Source of the DNA: Mesostigma viride | Lineage: Eukaryota > Streptophyta > Mesostigmatophyceae > Mesostigmatales > Mesostigmataceae | NCBI GenBank assembly: GCA_009746045.1 | Contig: RPFO01001483.1 | Span: 84,501-148,500 of the forward strand | DNA: 64,000 bases | Direction: 5' to 3' | Shown: in pieces, positions 21,401-32,100 of the stretch | How the letters are laid out: every line of letters starts with the position of its first letter | How positions within the stretch are numbered: position 1 is the first letter of the stretch | Notes under the pieces: model-generated | The model's input: only the letters and a program-made list of their open reading frames with translations | Databases searched by the model: none | What the model was told of the DNA's origin: nothing | Made by a program: the position numbers and the translations under genes

Positions 21401-23664
21401 CGATCCATCACCAGGGGCGCCGAGTGGTCTGCGTCCAAGAATGCGCTGCTGCCACTTTTCCACAAGGCGAGTCCTGGGCTGCCGCAGGGTCGTGATGAGC
21501 AAGCGCATATGCTGTCTGGGAAGGAGGTAGCACTAGTGTTGATGATTGGCAGGACAGGGGCGGTTGATCGTTGACAGCCATAGCATTGATGATTGGCAGC
21601 ACGAGGGTAGTTGATGATTGACAGCAATAGCATCGATGATTGGCAGAACGAGGGTAGTTGATGATTGACAGCAATAGCATCGATGATTGGCAGAACGAGG
21701 GTAGTTGATGATTGACAGCAATAGCATCGAAGCAATAGCATCGATGATTGGCAGAACGAGGGTAGTTGATGATTGACAGCAATAGCATCGATGATTGGCA
21801 GAACGAGGGTAGTTGATGATTGACAGCAATAGCATCGAAGCAATAGCATCGATGATTGGCAGAACGAGGGTAGTTGATGATTGACAGCAATAGCATCGAT
21901 GATTGGCAGAACGAGGGTAGTTGATGATTGACAGCAATAGCATCGATGATTGGCAGAACGAGGGTAGTTGATGATTGACAGCAATAGCATCGATGATTGG
22001 CAGAACGAGGGTAGTTGATGATTGACAGCAATAGCATCGATGATTGGCAGAACAAGGGTAGTTGATGATTGACAGCAACAGCATCGATGATAAGTAGCAA
22101 TAGTGTTGATGGTTGGCAGGGCATTTCAGTAATTGATGGCAGCAGAAGGGCGGTGGATGGCAGCAGAAGGGTTGTGGGTGGCAGCATAAGGGTGGTGGGT
22201 GGCAGCAGATGGCGCCGCTGCAGATGCTTTCGATGTCACGGGGTGAATCATAACCTTGGAGTCGTTGCTTGATGCCATCGCTTGTCTTACCCGTCTCTAT
22301 CTTGCCTCCCCCAGAACATGCTGCACGGATTCCTGCCGATCATGTCATTCGTCTCCACCGACCTGCTTGCCTGTCTGCGCTGCGTGCCGCCATCTGTCCC
22401 CGTTGACTTGAACGAGCTGCTGCACAAGATGGCCATGGATGTCATCGGTGAGGTCGCGCTGGGCGTGCGTTTTGGACTGCTCACCGACGAGAGGCAGCAC
22501 CTCGCAAAAGCTCACGGTGCCACGCCCACCCCAGCGGGACGCGGTGGTGCTGGCAGCATCAAGGAAGGCCAGCAAGTCACAGGGGCCCAGGGGGAGGCCC
22601 CTGGGCTGGACCCAGGCTTCTCCAACCACGAGCTGTACGACCTCATGATGGAGACGATGCGGCTGAGCTCGTTCGAGGCGTCCATCTCCAACCTTATCAT
22701 CCTGCTGTGTGCGCCGCTGGGGCGCGGCTTGCGGGAGCTGCTGGCGCGCGTACCCGGGACCACGGACCACCGCTTTCGCAGGACGCAGGTGTTTGGCGTG
22801 CGCCGGTTTGTGCAGATGTGCATCGGGCGTAAGAAGCAGGTGGGGACCACCGGGGACGTGGGCGCGGTTGCTGCGACAGCGGGCAGCGAGGGGATGCCGG
22901 GGAAGTTGCCTTCCTCGGATGCGGATGGGGTGGCTGCCCCGGGCGCGGCGGGGGTGAACAAGGATGCGATGACGTTCCTTCTGTCAGCCATCAACAGGGA
23001 CACCAAGCAGCCGTTCCCGATGGAGAGCGTGGCTGGGTTGGCGACGGAGCTGATCGCGGCAGGGTCTGACACCACCGCCAACACGCTCGCGTTTGCGCTG
23101 TACTGTGTGAGCGGGGACCCTGCGGTGGAAGCGCGCGTGGTGGAGGAGGTGCTGGCGCCCGGGAGGGGCCCAGGTGTGCCCATTACCCACGAGGACTTGG
23201 AGGACAAGTTCCCGTACGTGGAGGCGGTGATTAAGGAGTCGCTGCGGGTGTACCCGCCCGTGGCAGCCATGACCCGGGTCGCGCTGGAGGACGTGGAACT
23301 GGGAGGGCATTTCATCCCTGCTGGCACTGGGGTCATCGTGCCTGCCATGGCCATGAACATGGACCCCAAGGTGTTCCCTAACCCGGATGTTTTCAATCCC
23401 GACCGCTTTCGTGGCAAGGGTGGTGAGGAGAAGAAGGATTACCCCCACCTGTTCAACCCGTTTGGGGTCGGCCCCCGTATGTGCCTGGGCCACCGGTTTG
23501 CCATGTTGGAAGCGATGCTCGTGTTCATTCGCTTGTATCAAAACTTCTCCTTCGCACGGGCGCCGCCCACGAGCCTTGAGGTGCCGCTGAAGGTTCAGCA
23601 CACGATTGTCAGCAAGCCCAAGAACGGGGTTTGGATGTATGTGACTCCGAGGGTCGCAGCATAG
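18477..23664 (+). CDS. Cytochrome P450, CYP711 (MAX1)-like, at least four exons
   Basis: Haem-thiolate monooxygenase, probably ER-anchored. Exons: 18477-18782 (two hydrophobic N-terminal segments, then the proline hinge LRSLPGPPP), 19032-19123 (FYFGRRMLVVVTDVALVKEV), 20646-20699 (TTPAFVTKLSAKGLVFS) and 22315-23664. The last exon has I-helix AAGSDTTANT (about 23,056), K-helix KESLR (about 23,233), NPDRF and the haem loop FGVGPRMCLG with Cys codon 23482-23484. The segment VPGTTDH before the F-G region and EEKKDYPHLFNPFGVGPRMC resemble MAX1-type enzymes; family is by recall. Exon 1 ends MYK|GCAAGC, a GC-type donor. Exon 3 ends in phase 2 but the last exon starts in phase 0, so one exon (length 3n+1) should lie between; it would carry the C-helix WxxxR and I did not find it. 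The gene is either incompletely read or damaged. It is paralogous to the gene at 63.5 kb. Confidence 0.75.
20105..20575. repeat. 26-bp minisatellite in a P450 intron
   Basis: About 17 units of CTTGTCATGTATGCTTTTGA plus TGCATG, with variants such as GTGACCTATG and GAGTTATG. It ends about 70 bp before exon 3. Confidence 0.9.
20765..20925. repeat. (CCTG/CCTC)n microsatellite
   Basis: Irregular CTGCCTGC and CCTCCTGC repeats directly after P450 exon 3. It produces spurious Cys/Leu/Pro open frames. Confidence 0.85.
20950..21530 (-). other. Coding-like antisense segments inside a P450 intron
   Basis: The minus strand reads FLDADHSAPLVMDRNGRN and on to HGDDFSQ (about 21,450-21,265), ending at a good donor CCCAG|GTACC. 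Further down, ELEDKRDKKALFKKLVRQMK and VRGATRELDDARACLYFL (about 21,075-20,955) look like a second exon. Composition is that of a normal protein, unlike the repeats around it. I recognise no family. It occupies the interval where the missing P450 exon should be, so it may be an inserted gene fragment. Confidence 0.4.
21531..22095. repeat. 47-bp satellite, open in all three minus-strand frames
   Basis: About eleven units of GTTGATGATTGACAGCAATA continuing GCATCGATGATTGGCAGAACGAGGGTA; spacing 47 bp (for example 21,610 and 21,657). Two units carry an extra 13-bp duplication (AAGCAATAGCATC). Since 47 is not divisible by 3, the minus-strand frame rotates through all three phases without stops. Confidence 0.9.
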
Positions 23665-24404
23665 CTCCAAGTGTGAAGGTTGAGCTCACGGTTGCCGTTC
23701 AGACTTGGCAAGCAGGATGGGGGTCTTGCTCTTTCATGTACAGCTCCTAGATTAACCCGTGTTGTATTCTAGAACATGTTACGGTGTGTTGTAGGGTTAT
23801 AACGCGATGTATCGTGTTGTACATAATGTGACAAGTGGGAGACCTAATAGACCTGAGATTCTTGGTCTGAAACTCGGTAGACGCACGGACTACTTAAACA
23901 TCCTATAGATATCTAGAATTCAAGAAATTATTTTTGGAATTTTTTGTGACAGTTGCAAACAAATATGTACCACTGAAATTAGGACATTTCGCGTCACGAA
24001 GGTGAAGACGATGAATGGCGATGGAGGCAGGTGAATCGCACCAGTTTTTGCGCATATTTCAGTGGGGCCCCGTTAGGTGCCATGATCCCATGACTTGATG
24101 CGTTTAGCGGTTGATAATTAGGTTTTGTGACGATCCCGGAGCGATGAGACAACTATTTCTGTATACACAATCCCGTGCTCACTCACCACTAGACACTCAC
24201 GGCCAGTTAGGCTCGAAACACACGCCCTGATCAAGCAGTTTCCAGCCCCACCTGCCGTCTAGGTCATCTAGTCGCTCTACACGTAAGCCAGCCATAATTT
24301 CAATGCACAAGACCACACATTTCCATCTCCATTCATATTCATCATCCTGAACGACACGACAACGCGGAAAAAATAACGGCAGGCTCGAGCTACCATTAAT
24401 TAAT
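23665..24404. other. 3' flank of P450-1, no gene seen
   Basis: Ordinary A/T-leaning sequence containing the presumed 3' UTR and polyadenylation site. I found no clear AATAAA or TGTAA signal close to the stop, no ORF above background and no repeat. Confidence 0.4.
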
Positions 24405-24880
24405 TAATAAATTAAACTCGTGCTCCCGTTGGGGAGTCACGGAGCACCGAATTAGTGCACAACAGGAAGAAAGGGCAGAGACCCCCTTTCTCCTTCATGC
24501 CAGAGGCATGCCACAGCCGCAATCGGACACGATAGACGATCCGGCAAGTTCTGTGGGTGTGCAAATAAGACACACGTGAGCATATCATAACAAGGAGCGT
24601 GGGCAAGTAATCTGATCATAGTCAGGACGTAGCATGGCTGTACAAGGGCTAAGCTAAGGCTATGGCTGTGTACCGTGTGTTAGCGGTGCACGTGACTAGG
24701 TATGGTGGCACAGCTAGCAGGCAACATTCTAGGCATGGCTGCCATGATGGAAGTGACTACCAATGAATACAAGCTAGGGCTATTCTAGCCCGCAGGGGCC
24801 GGGCGTACGCCACATCTTGTGGTTGATCATTGATCAGGTCCCCGCCCCTCCAGTACCACTGTCTGTGACCACCCGCCTTA
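24405..24880 (-). mobile_element. ORF1-only retroelement, 3' portion, minus strand
   Basis: Reading down the minus strand from about 24,880: the end of the ORF1-like protein (WYWRGGDLIN), about 330 bp of 3' UTR, hairpin (plus-strand 24,423-24,436, CTCCC/GTTG/GGGAG) and a TTAA/TTAAT tail at 24,395-24,418. 5'-truncated. It abuts a plus-strand copy that begins near 24,885. Confidence 0.65.
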
Positions 24881-24884
24881 CTGA

Positions 24885-25079
24885 CCAGGTGGAAGGCCGG
24901 CCGAGTCGGCCAAGGCACCGTGAAACTTGAGGCAGTTGCTACCAAGGTAGACGCCCTGGCCACGCAGGTCCCCGAGATCGCCGAGCGAACGGCCACCATC
25001 GCCGCCCAACCTGCTGGTAGGGCTATAGCGATGACCCCTCGACTCGCGCCTCCTGGGCGGACCTGCTCAAGAGCCAGGC
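24885..25079 (+). mobile_element. Left part of an ORF1-only retroelement split by the LTR retrotransposon
   Basis: Reads KLEAVATKVDALATQVPEIA and then, after a frameshift, a SWADLLK motif equivalent to WADMLK of the copy at 6.1 kb, just before the LTR. The remainder resumes at 56,516 after the target duplication CAGGC. Confidence 0.7.
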
Positions 25080-25768
25080 TGTTGCGAACCCGACCCTTTG
25101 GAACGGGCGCAACAATGGAATAAATTATGTATTTTGGCTTGTTGTCATAGTCCGTAGGACTTTGGGATTCATTTCGGGACTTAATTTGGGAATTGTCCCT
25201 TGGTCAGGATTTTTGTATGGAACTATGATAGTTTGTGTGATTCGGACCGGTTATTTTGGGCCTAGGTTGATGTTCGAGATCTTCTAGAGCTAGTAGGCCG
25301 GTGCATTCGCGCCGCGCTGCGTACTTTACAGCTGGTTGAGATATTGTACTCATGCGTGGATTCTGTAGCCAGCTGGCGGGGGTCGATGTCGACCCGAGGA
25401 TCTTGTGTGGACTGCATGCTTTGGAATTCGCTGGAAGGTCGGCGCCATGTCGGCGCCCCTTGCCAGCTTGGTGGCAGACCTAGGTGAAATTGGTCCGAGG
25501 ACGAGAGTCTCGTCCTCTTGGTTCGGAATAAAGTGTGTGTTATCACCTGTCTGAACCTGGGGCATAATTCCAACTGCATTTGGTGGCTCTATCCTGAATG
25601 TGGGTTGTGTAGATTAATGCAATATTAATCACCGTGAGCCGTAGCAGTGTAAATGCCGCAACTGCTCCGTTAATACCACTCCCGGAGAGTGGTGAGCGGT
25701 TGACCCAGATTTCCATATTAACCACCCTAACATAGGATCTTTCGCACGACCCGGATGGGTTCGTTACA
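25080..25768 (+). repeat. 5' long terminal repeat
   Basis: 689 bp, starts TGTTGCG and ends GTTACA, with short inverted ends TGT...ACA. AATAAA at 25527-25532 is a candidate poly(A) signal, preceded by a 10-bp hairpin (GAGGACGAGA-G-TCTCGTCCTC). Identical to the 3' LTR except at 25378. Confidence 0.95.
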
Positions 25769-25790
25769 CTGGTTATCGGAGGTTAGGTTA
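25769..25790 (+). promoter_or_regulatory. Candidate primer-binding site
   Basis: One base after the LTR the sequence is TGGTTATCGGAGGTTAGG. The TGG start is as expected for pairing with a tRNA 3' CCA. It is not the common initiator-Met site (TGGTATCAGAG) and I could not name the tRNA. Confidence 0.5.
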
Positions 25791-26404
25791 GGGGAGTTTA
25801 GAATGGCGGCCCGGAGCCGTGCGTAACCTAGGCAAGGCATCGAGCTGAACGGGTTCAGCCAGCCCAGCAAAGGGGTGCTGATCGAGCCCGGGGTCGTCAT
25901 AGCCGCCAGCGTCGCAGCCAGGGGCGCCATCCTAAACCGCCTAGCCCATCGTTGGGTGTTCAAGGACGCTAGACGTCCATGAGCGAGGTAAGAAGTTAGA
26001 GATTCTAGGATTTCCTTCTTGCCCTTCCCGTCTTACCCACGCGCGTAGAAACGGGGTTTCTGTTTTCTGTCGTGCTCTTTATTCATGTTTGTGCTTGTTG
26101 GTGAATGGGTCGCCCCGGAGGCAGACCTTCGTGAGCTGTGGGCGGACCCCCGGAGGGCAACGCTGCTTACAGCTCGAGGGTAGTCACCGGCTGGCCGTTG
26201 CCTTACTGTGTTGCCGGTGGCTGTACCTCAACGTTTTTCGTACTGTCTGTGAACGTCCTGTTTCTGCCTTGTGTTTCTCTCTCGCTGTGAGCACGTCACC
26301 TGCACGTAGAGGTAACCTGGGTGGGCTTTCCTTCCTTTCTTTCCCCTTCCTGCATTGCCTGCTGTAATACCATGTGATATTGCTTTATACCTAATCGGTA
26401 GTTC
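25791..26404 (+). other. Retrotransposon 5' leader
   Basis: About 610 bp between primer-binding site and ORF0 with no long conserved-looking frame. Presumably holds the packaging signal. A pyrimidine-rich stretch ends it at about 26,330-26,365. Confidence 0.5.
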
Positions 26405-26776
26405 ATGGGAACCTCTCGCAGCAGACGTAATAATGAAGGAGGATATAGACGTATTAATCAAGGAGGTAGATCCCAATACCTATACTATGCAGTAGCACAC
26501 GACGGGGCCACAGGCCAACCAGGAATTTTCTATAGTTGGGCTGCGTGTAGTAATCATATTAAGGATAAAGTCTTACACCCAGCGTCGTTAGCTAGATGGC
26601 AGGGATTTAATACATTAGCGGAGGCAGATCAGTTTATTAGGATAATATGCCCCTCCCAGAAGGGCTGCACCAGCATAGGCGTGTCACCCAGATCCCAGCA
26701 CAGGATGTGTTGCGTGCACTGGAGCAGCTTCACCTGGGCCCATCCTCTAGGGCATAAGCCCCACTATCACTACTAG
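26405..26776 (+). CDS. ORF0: small protein with an RNase H1 hybrid-binding / viroplasmin-like domain
   Basis: 123 codons from ATG 26405 to TAG, in the leader upstream of gag. After a basic N-terminus (SRSRRNNEGGYRR), residues about 25-71 read YYAVAHDGATGQPGIFYSWA, then a Lys-rich turn, W-Q-G-F-N-T-L-A-E-A and FI. This is the pattern of the RNase HI N-terminal hybrid-binding domain (Pfam Cauli_VI): tyrosine-rich first strand, GIF-x-SW-x-x-C, and F-x-T-x-x-E-A-x-x-F. In RNase H1 the domain binds RNA/DNA hybrids; in plant pararetroviruses it occurs in the inclusion-body protein. No RNase H catalytic part follows. The C-terminal 45 residues are Cys/His-containing and unrecognised. It could bind the hybrid made during reverse transcription or be a captured host domain. 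The domain call rests on residue pattern only. Confidence 0.7.
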   Translation: MGTSRSRRNNEGGYRRINQGGRSQYLYYAVAHDGATGQPGIFYSWAACSNHIKDKVLHPASLARWQGFNTLAEADQFIRIICPSQKGCTSIGVSPRSQHRMCCVHWSSFTWAHPLGHKPHYHY

Positions 26777-26941
26777 ATACCAGTATATAGTGATACTAAC
26801 TACTAGCTTAGCTACAATAGTTAGCAGATAATATATAATTACTATTAGAAGTAGTTGTGGCTTCCTCTTCTCTCTCTTGCTTGCCTGTGTTGGGGAGGTA
26901 TTGTGTAAGGTACTGGTGCTGGTACGGTACTCGGGCCCAAA

Positions 26942-29152
26942 ATGCCTAAGAAGCGAGGTGGTGGTAAAGCACAGCCCCCGGAGGGCCGTAGAGAGACACA
27001 GTCCCCGGAGGACAATAGCAGGGAAGAACAGGAAATAGCTAGCACGGCTAGTCGGAGTTCCAGTGGGTCCCGGAGATCCGAGGCAGCCGCTAGGGTTACC
27101 GCACAACGGCAGACGACTCTTGAGACGCAGCTAGAACAAGCTGCCCTAGGGTTTGGTCAGCAACAGCAGTCGCCGCAGCGACAGCATCAGCCTCAGCAGT
27201 CGCCGCAGCGACAGCATCAGTCTCAGCAGTCGCCGCAGCGACAGCAGCAGTCGCAGCAGCAGCAGCAGCAGTCGGAGCAACAGCGACAGCCCCAGCAGCA
27301 ATCGCGGCCACGACCGACTGAGCATCTGGGCGAATGGAACAGGGTACCTCCCACGCAGCGACCACCATCCGTGGAAGTTGTGCCGGAGGAAGATGAAGAT
27401 ATAGAGGTCGCTTTTAGCCCGGTAGCTAGCTCGCCGTTCGCTCCGCCGCCTGAGTTCGTGCAGCCCTCTCAATTGGGGGCATACGCGCGTGGCCGCCCGA
27501 GCCTGACTCACCCTTGGGCAGGGCGTGGCCGCGGCGGGCCGGGGCCGGGCCCTGGAAGGGATCCCCGTCGGGTCTCCTTTGGAGCGCACGAGAGCTGGTC
27601 CAGACCCCCACCGCAGACGTCAGGGTCGGCCCACGTGCAGTACGATCCCGAGGAGGAGGACTATGCTCCCCCGGGCCCCTTTCCTTACGTATCCACCTCC
27701 CTCCCAGCAAGGAGCGCGCCCACCAACGCTAACTTCAGCCGGCTGCCCCTGGATGACCCCGGTTATGAGCATCCCACGTCCGTTCGCGTTCGGCGTGAGT
27801 CGGCCCCCTTTGCGTCACAACGGATGTCCGCTGACTACGCGCCCCGCCGAGTATCCGGCGACTTCGATCCCGAGCGTGCGGAGGACACCTTCGTGTCCCA
27901 ACGTGGGCATGACCAAACTGCAGGAAGGGGTTCGCACCAGGAGATGCGGACGCGGTGTCACCATCCCCTCACCTTTTCTAGCCCCGCGTACTGCAGCAAG
28001 GGTGGCCCCCTGCGACCTGACCCTGTCAAGGCGCCGCCTATGCCAGATTTTAAGGCGGTGCCCAAGCTCCATGCGGGCATGACTCCCCGTGAGATTGACG
28101 AGTGGGCTCGTATGTGGCAACAGTTGTACACTGTATGGTGTGAACACCATGAGTGGCAGCTGGCCACCAAGGTTCTGATCCCCTACGTGGTGGTGAAGTG
28201 TATGGACCCATCAGTGGTCGGGATGCTTAACGTTGAGAGTGTGGCGGCCCAGTCATACCCGCAGACGGTCGAGGAACTGCACGAGCGCATCCGGCGCAAG
28301 CTCATCCCTCCCGGCTATCGACTGACCGAGCGGTTTGAGTTCGGCCGCCTACGTCAGGGCAACACTGACTTGGCGGAGTTCCTCACCACTTTTGATTCCT
28401 TTGCGGCGCGGTTGACCGGGGACCTGACGTGGACCGAGTACAAGATTCGGTTTTTGGAGGCCATCCATCCCGACCTCCTCGCTGAGGTTAAGAAGCACTA
28501 TGCCGAGGTTCCCTGGGACAAGCTTGACATCCACGCTGTCCAGCAGTACCTTCTACAGGTGGCCGACGTCGTCAAGCAGCCGCGCTACACCAGCACCCGC
28601 CGGTTCGCCTCATCCACGATGACACGCCGTGTCCACTTCACTGAGGTGGAACCCGACCCGTCGGAGGGGGAGGAGTCCAATGACGACGAGCAGCCGGCTG
28701 CCCAACTGCACGCCATCGATGCGTCCAAAGCCCGCTGTTTCATGTGTCACGAGGTCGGGCACCTCAAGAAGGATTGCCCGCGCCTCAAGGCGCGCACCAG
28801 CACGGCGACGGAGGCCACCAAGGAGGCCCCCAAGTTTTCTGGTCCCGCCTTTGAGAGGCGCCCAGCGCCGGCAGCGCGGGATGCTCGCCCGCGCAACGCA
28901 GGCGCGCGGGCTGCCAAGCTGCGCGACGCGCGCACGCAGCCCAACCAGTTCCAGACACCCCGCTTCCCAGCATCGTTCTCTCGGACAGTGCGCGAGCTCA
29001 ATGAGATCCTGGCGCAGCAACAGGCGTCCGAGGCTGGAGGTGACGAGTATGAGGCGCTCAACCCCGGCGACGACGACGACTCGGATGAGGGGGAAGGGGG
29101 GACCGGAAGGTCGGACGAGGCGGCCTCCCGGCCCCGCGATCCTCGCGCGTAG
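26942..29152 (+). CDS. gag polyprotein (ORF1)
   Basis: 736 codons from ATG 26942 to TAG 29150-29152. Order: basic N-terminus (MPKKRGGGK); Gln-rich repeats at about 75-125; a Pro/Arg-rich, disordered part to about 360; a capsid-like helical core at about 365-545 (MTPREIDEWARMWQQLYTVW, then RFEFGRLRQGNTDLAEFLTT), as in retrotransposon gag; one CCHC zinc knuckle at residues 599-612 (CFMCHEVGHLKKDC); and an acidic tail. Gag assembles the cytoplasmic particle and the knuckle packages RNA. The frame is intact. It overlaps the pol frame, which opens at 29,089 in the -1 phase; a run of six G (29096-29101) in the 64-nt overlap is a possible slip site. Confidence 0.9.
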   Translation: MPKKRGGGKAQPPEGRRETQSPEDNSREEQEIASTASRSSSGSRRSEAAARVTAQRQTTLETQLEQAALGFGQQQQSPQRQHQPQQSPQRQHQSQQSPQRQQQSQQQQQQSEQQRQPQQQSRPRPTEHLGEWNRVPPTQRPPSVEVVPEEDEDIEVAFSPVASSPFAPPPEFVQPSQLGAYARGRPSLTHPWAGRGRGGPGPGPGRDPRRVSFGAHESWSRPPPQTSGSAHVQYDPEEEDYAPPGPFPYVSTSLPARSAPTNANFSRLPLDDPGYEHPTSVRVRRESAPFASQRMSADYAPRRVSGDFDPERAEDTFVSQRGHDQTAGRGSHQEMRTRCHHPLTFSSPAYCSKGGPLRPDPVKAPPMPDFKAVPKLHAGMTPREIDEWARMWQQLYTVWCEHHEWQLATKVLIPYVVVKCMDPSVVGMLNVESVAAQSYPQTVEELHERIRRKLIPPGYRLTERFEFGRLRQGNTDLAEFLTTFDSFAARLTGDLTWTEYKIRFLEAIHPDLLAEVKKHYAEVPWDKLDIHAVQQYLLQVADVVKQPRYTSTRRFASSTMTRRVHFTEVEPDPSEGEESNDDEQPAAQLHAIDASKARCFMCHEVGHLKKDCPRLKARTSTATEATKEAPKFSGPAFERRPAPAARDARPRNAGARAAKLRDARTQPNQFQTPRFPASFSRTVRELNEILAQQQASEAGGDEYEALNPGDDDDSDEGEGGTGRSDEAASRPRDPRA

Positions 29153-32100
29153 TGCCCCTTCCCACAGGGGTAGAAGTAGGAGTAGACTTAGTCAACCAGG
29201 TAGAACAGCCGCCTGCACCGGATGTGGGCGCGGCCACCCCTGAGGCCGATGTAGCGTTAGTCAATAATGTAGATAGGACGGGCGGGCAGGCCCCAGCGGT
29301 CTCCTTGCCCTCTTCAGATGCAGGCGTGTCGGCGACCGCGGTCGACCCCGCTTCAGCCAATAGTGTAGATAGGTCTAGCGGACAGGCCCCGGAGGCCTCG
29401 CCGCCCTATGCTTCACCAAGCACCAGAACACTTTTAATCTTCAGTGGTGGACTGGCGCTCCCTACCACCACACTTGACCCGTTTCTGAAGGAGAAGACGA
29501 TCCTGGATGTTAAGTTTATGGTGGATACGGGGGCGACCACATCCTTTATCCATGAGGCCCTTGTGCGACGCGCTGGCTACACGATTCGACCACACCCGAC
29601 GCCCATCAACGTCCGGTATGCCGATGGTAACAAGCACCCGTCACCTGGCCTCGTGGACCTCAAGGCGGTTGTCCAGGGCATACCAGTGGAGGTAACAGCC
29701 ACAGTGGCGCCGCTGGGCGCCGCTGACATCATCCTGGGCGTTGATTGGCAGGACGCCCAGGACGTGACGATCAGTGTCAAGCGACGGGTGGTTTGGTTCC
29801 CTGATGGCTCCTTCTGGTGCCCACGGCACGAGTATCTGGCGCACGGCACCGAGGTGCACAACGTTCAGCACGACGCGGGGCCCGAGAAGCCACGACGCCA
29901 TGCATCTCAGATGCTGATGAGCAGCAAGACGCTCGCGCGCAACCTGCAGAAGGGCAAGGAGTACTACATGTACCGCCTTGACTCTGTGCCCCTGCTTGAG
30001 GAGCTGCTGGAGATCGGCACCGACTTCACTGACGACGAGATCGCGCGCTACAACGCCATCCTGGCCAAGCGGGAGAAGCTGTTCGACGAGTCTACACCGC
30101 AGTTTCCCCCGCCCCGTTCTGTGCTGCACCATATCCGCCTCAAGGAAGGCTTCGGGCCCACCACGTCCCCGATGTACCGGATGGGGCCAGTCGAGCTGAT
30201 GGAGCTCAAGAAGATCCTGATGGCCCTCCTTGAGCGTGGTCTGATTGAGCCCAGTAACAGCCCTTTCTCCGCTGGGGTACTCCTAGTGCCCAAGCCTGGG
30301 GGCAAGTGGCGGCTCGTCACCGACTACAGGAAGCTCAACGCGATCACTGTCAAGTCCAAGTACCCGCTCCCGCGCATTGATGACATCTTCAATCGAGTGC
30401 AGGGCGCCACCTGCTTCACGGTGATCGACTGCGCCGATGGGTTTTGGCAGCTCCGCATCGCTGAAGAGGACTGTCACAAGACGGCCTTCAATACGCCATA
30501 CGGACACTACCAGTTCCGTGTGGCGGCGATGGGGCTTTGCAACTCACCAGCCAGCTTCCAGATGCTCATGAACGACATCTTGCGGCCCGTCATGGGGACT
30601 GCACACCTGCCACAGGTATCCAGTGACCTGCGCGACCCTCGCAAGGGGGACAAGCCGCCCTGGTCCTGGAAACGCACTTGCGCTTTGGCCTATCTGGATG
30701 ACATCCTCGTGTACTCCAAGACCTTCGAGGAGCACCTGGAGGACGTCGATACGGTCCTGCGCATTATGGAGGACGAGCATCTCTCGGCCCGCAGGGCTAA
30801 GGTCCGTGCGGGGCGCAGCGTCCCGTTCCTGGGCCACACGCTTTCAGCGGCAGGCGTGGCCACGGACCCGGAGAAGATCGCCTCTGTCCAACAGTGGCCA
30901 GCTCCGACAGACGTGAAGGGCGTGCGTAGCTTTCTGGGGATTGCGTCATACTATCGACGCTTCATCCCCCGGTTTGCCACGATCGCGTCGCCCATCAACG
31001 CTCTCCTCAAGAAGGGCGTATCCTTCGTCTGGTCGGCACAGTGCCAGCAGGCCTTTGAGGCCCTCAAGGCCAGTTTGACCGCGGCACCCGTGCTCGTGCT
31101 CCCAGACCCGTCCCTTCCTTTTGTGGTTGCGACGGATGCGAGCAAGGTGGCTATCGGCGGGGTCCTCTTGCAGGACCAAGGCAAGGGCTTGCAACCGGTT
31201 GAGTACATCTCCCGCACAATGATCCCCGCCGAGCGGAACTATCCGGTCCACCAGCAAGAGCTGTTGGCTGTGGTCTACTGTTGCCACACATGGCGCCACC
31301 ACCTGTTGGGCGCGCAGTTTGATGTTGCAGTCAGCGAGACAGGGGACCTCGACCCCGCCCGTTTGATTATTCACACCGACCATAGGCCCCTGACCCACCT
31401 CTTGACGCAGCCAAATCTGACGCCCCGTCAGGCCAGGTGGATGGAGTACCTTTCCCAGTTTGCCCCTTTTAAGATCCAGTATGTGAAGGGTGCGGACAAC
31501 GTGGTGCCCGACGCCCTCTCCCGTCGTGCTGACTACTGGTTCTATGAGGACATGGGGGTGCTCCATACCACCTGTGAGGAGGCGCCTGGCGCCCCGCTCT
31601 ACGATGACCTCCCACGGTCGCCGCGGGCGCGCCACCTGTTTCACATGAGTCATACCACTCCGGATGCCTTGTCGCCCCCCGATGGCGACGACGACCAGCG
31701 CGTGGACGCGCGGTCCCCCGGGGAAGGGGAGGGGTCCCACACACGGGTTCCCCTTGGCGCTGTGGCTCAGGCTATTTTTCATCTGGAACCTCTTGGATCC
31801 CCGGTGGTCGTGTCTGAGTACCTACACTCGGCGCTGGACCAACCGGAGGAGGAGGACGAGGCCGATGCGTATACGGTCACTTCCCCCCTGGAGATGCTGA
31901 TCAGCCGCTTCACGGTTACCGAGCCGGCCGCCTTGGAGGTGATCAAGTCACACCCCAAGATGATGGGTAGGCTCCCGTGCAAGTTCCAAGAGGGTCGCCT
32001 ATACGTCATGGTGCGCCCGGACACGTGGCGCCTCTACATACCCGAGCTCTGTCGAGCAGCCTTGCTCCACGAGCTCCACGACTCCCTAGTCGGCGGTCAC

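Noticed and set aside
21247-22187. Minus-strand ORFs of 180-260 codons with YPRSANHRCYCCQ repeats
   Set aside because: The 47-bp satellite read in rotating frames; no start context and no non-repeat coding part.
30946-31782. 278-codon minus-strand ORF within pol
   Set aside because: Antisense of the RT/RNase H region, with no features of its own.
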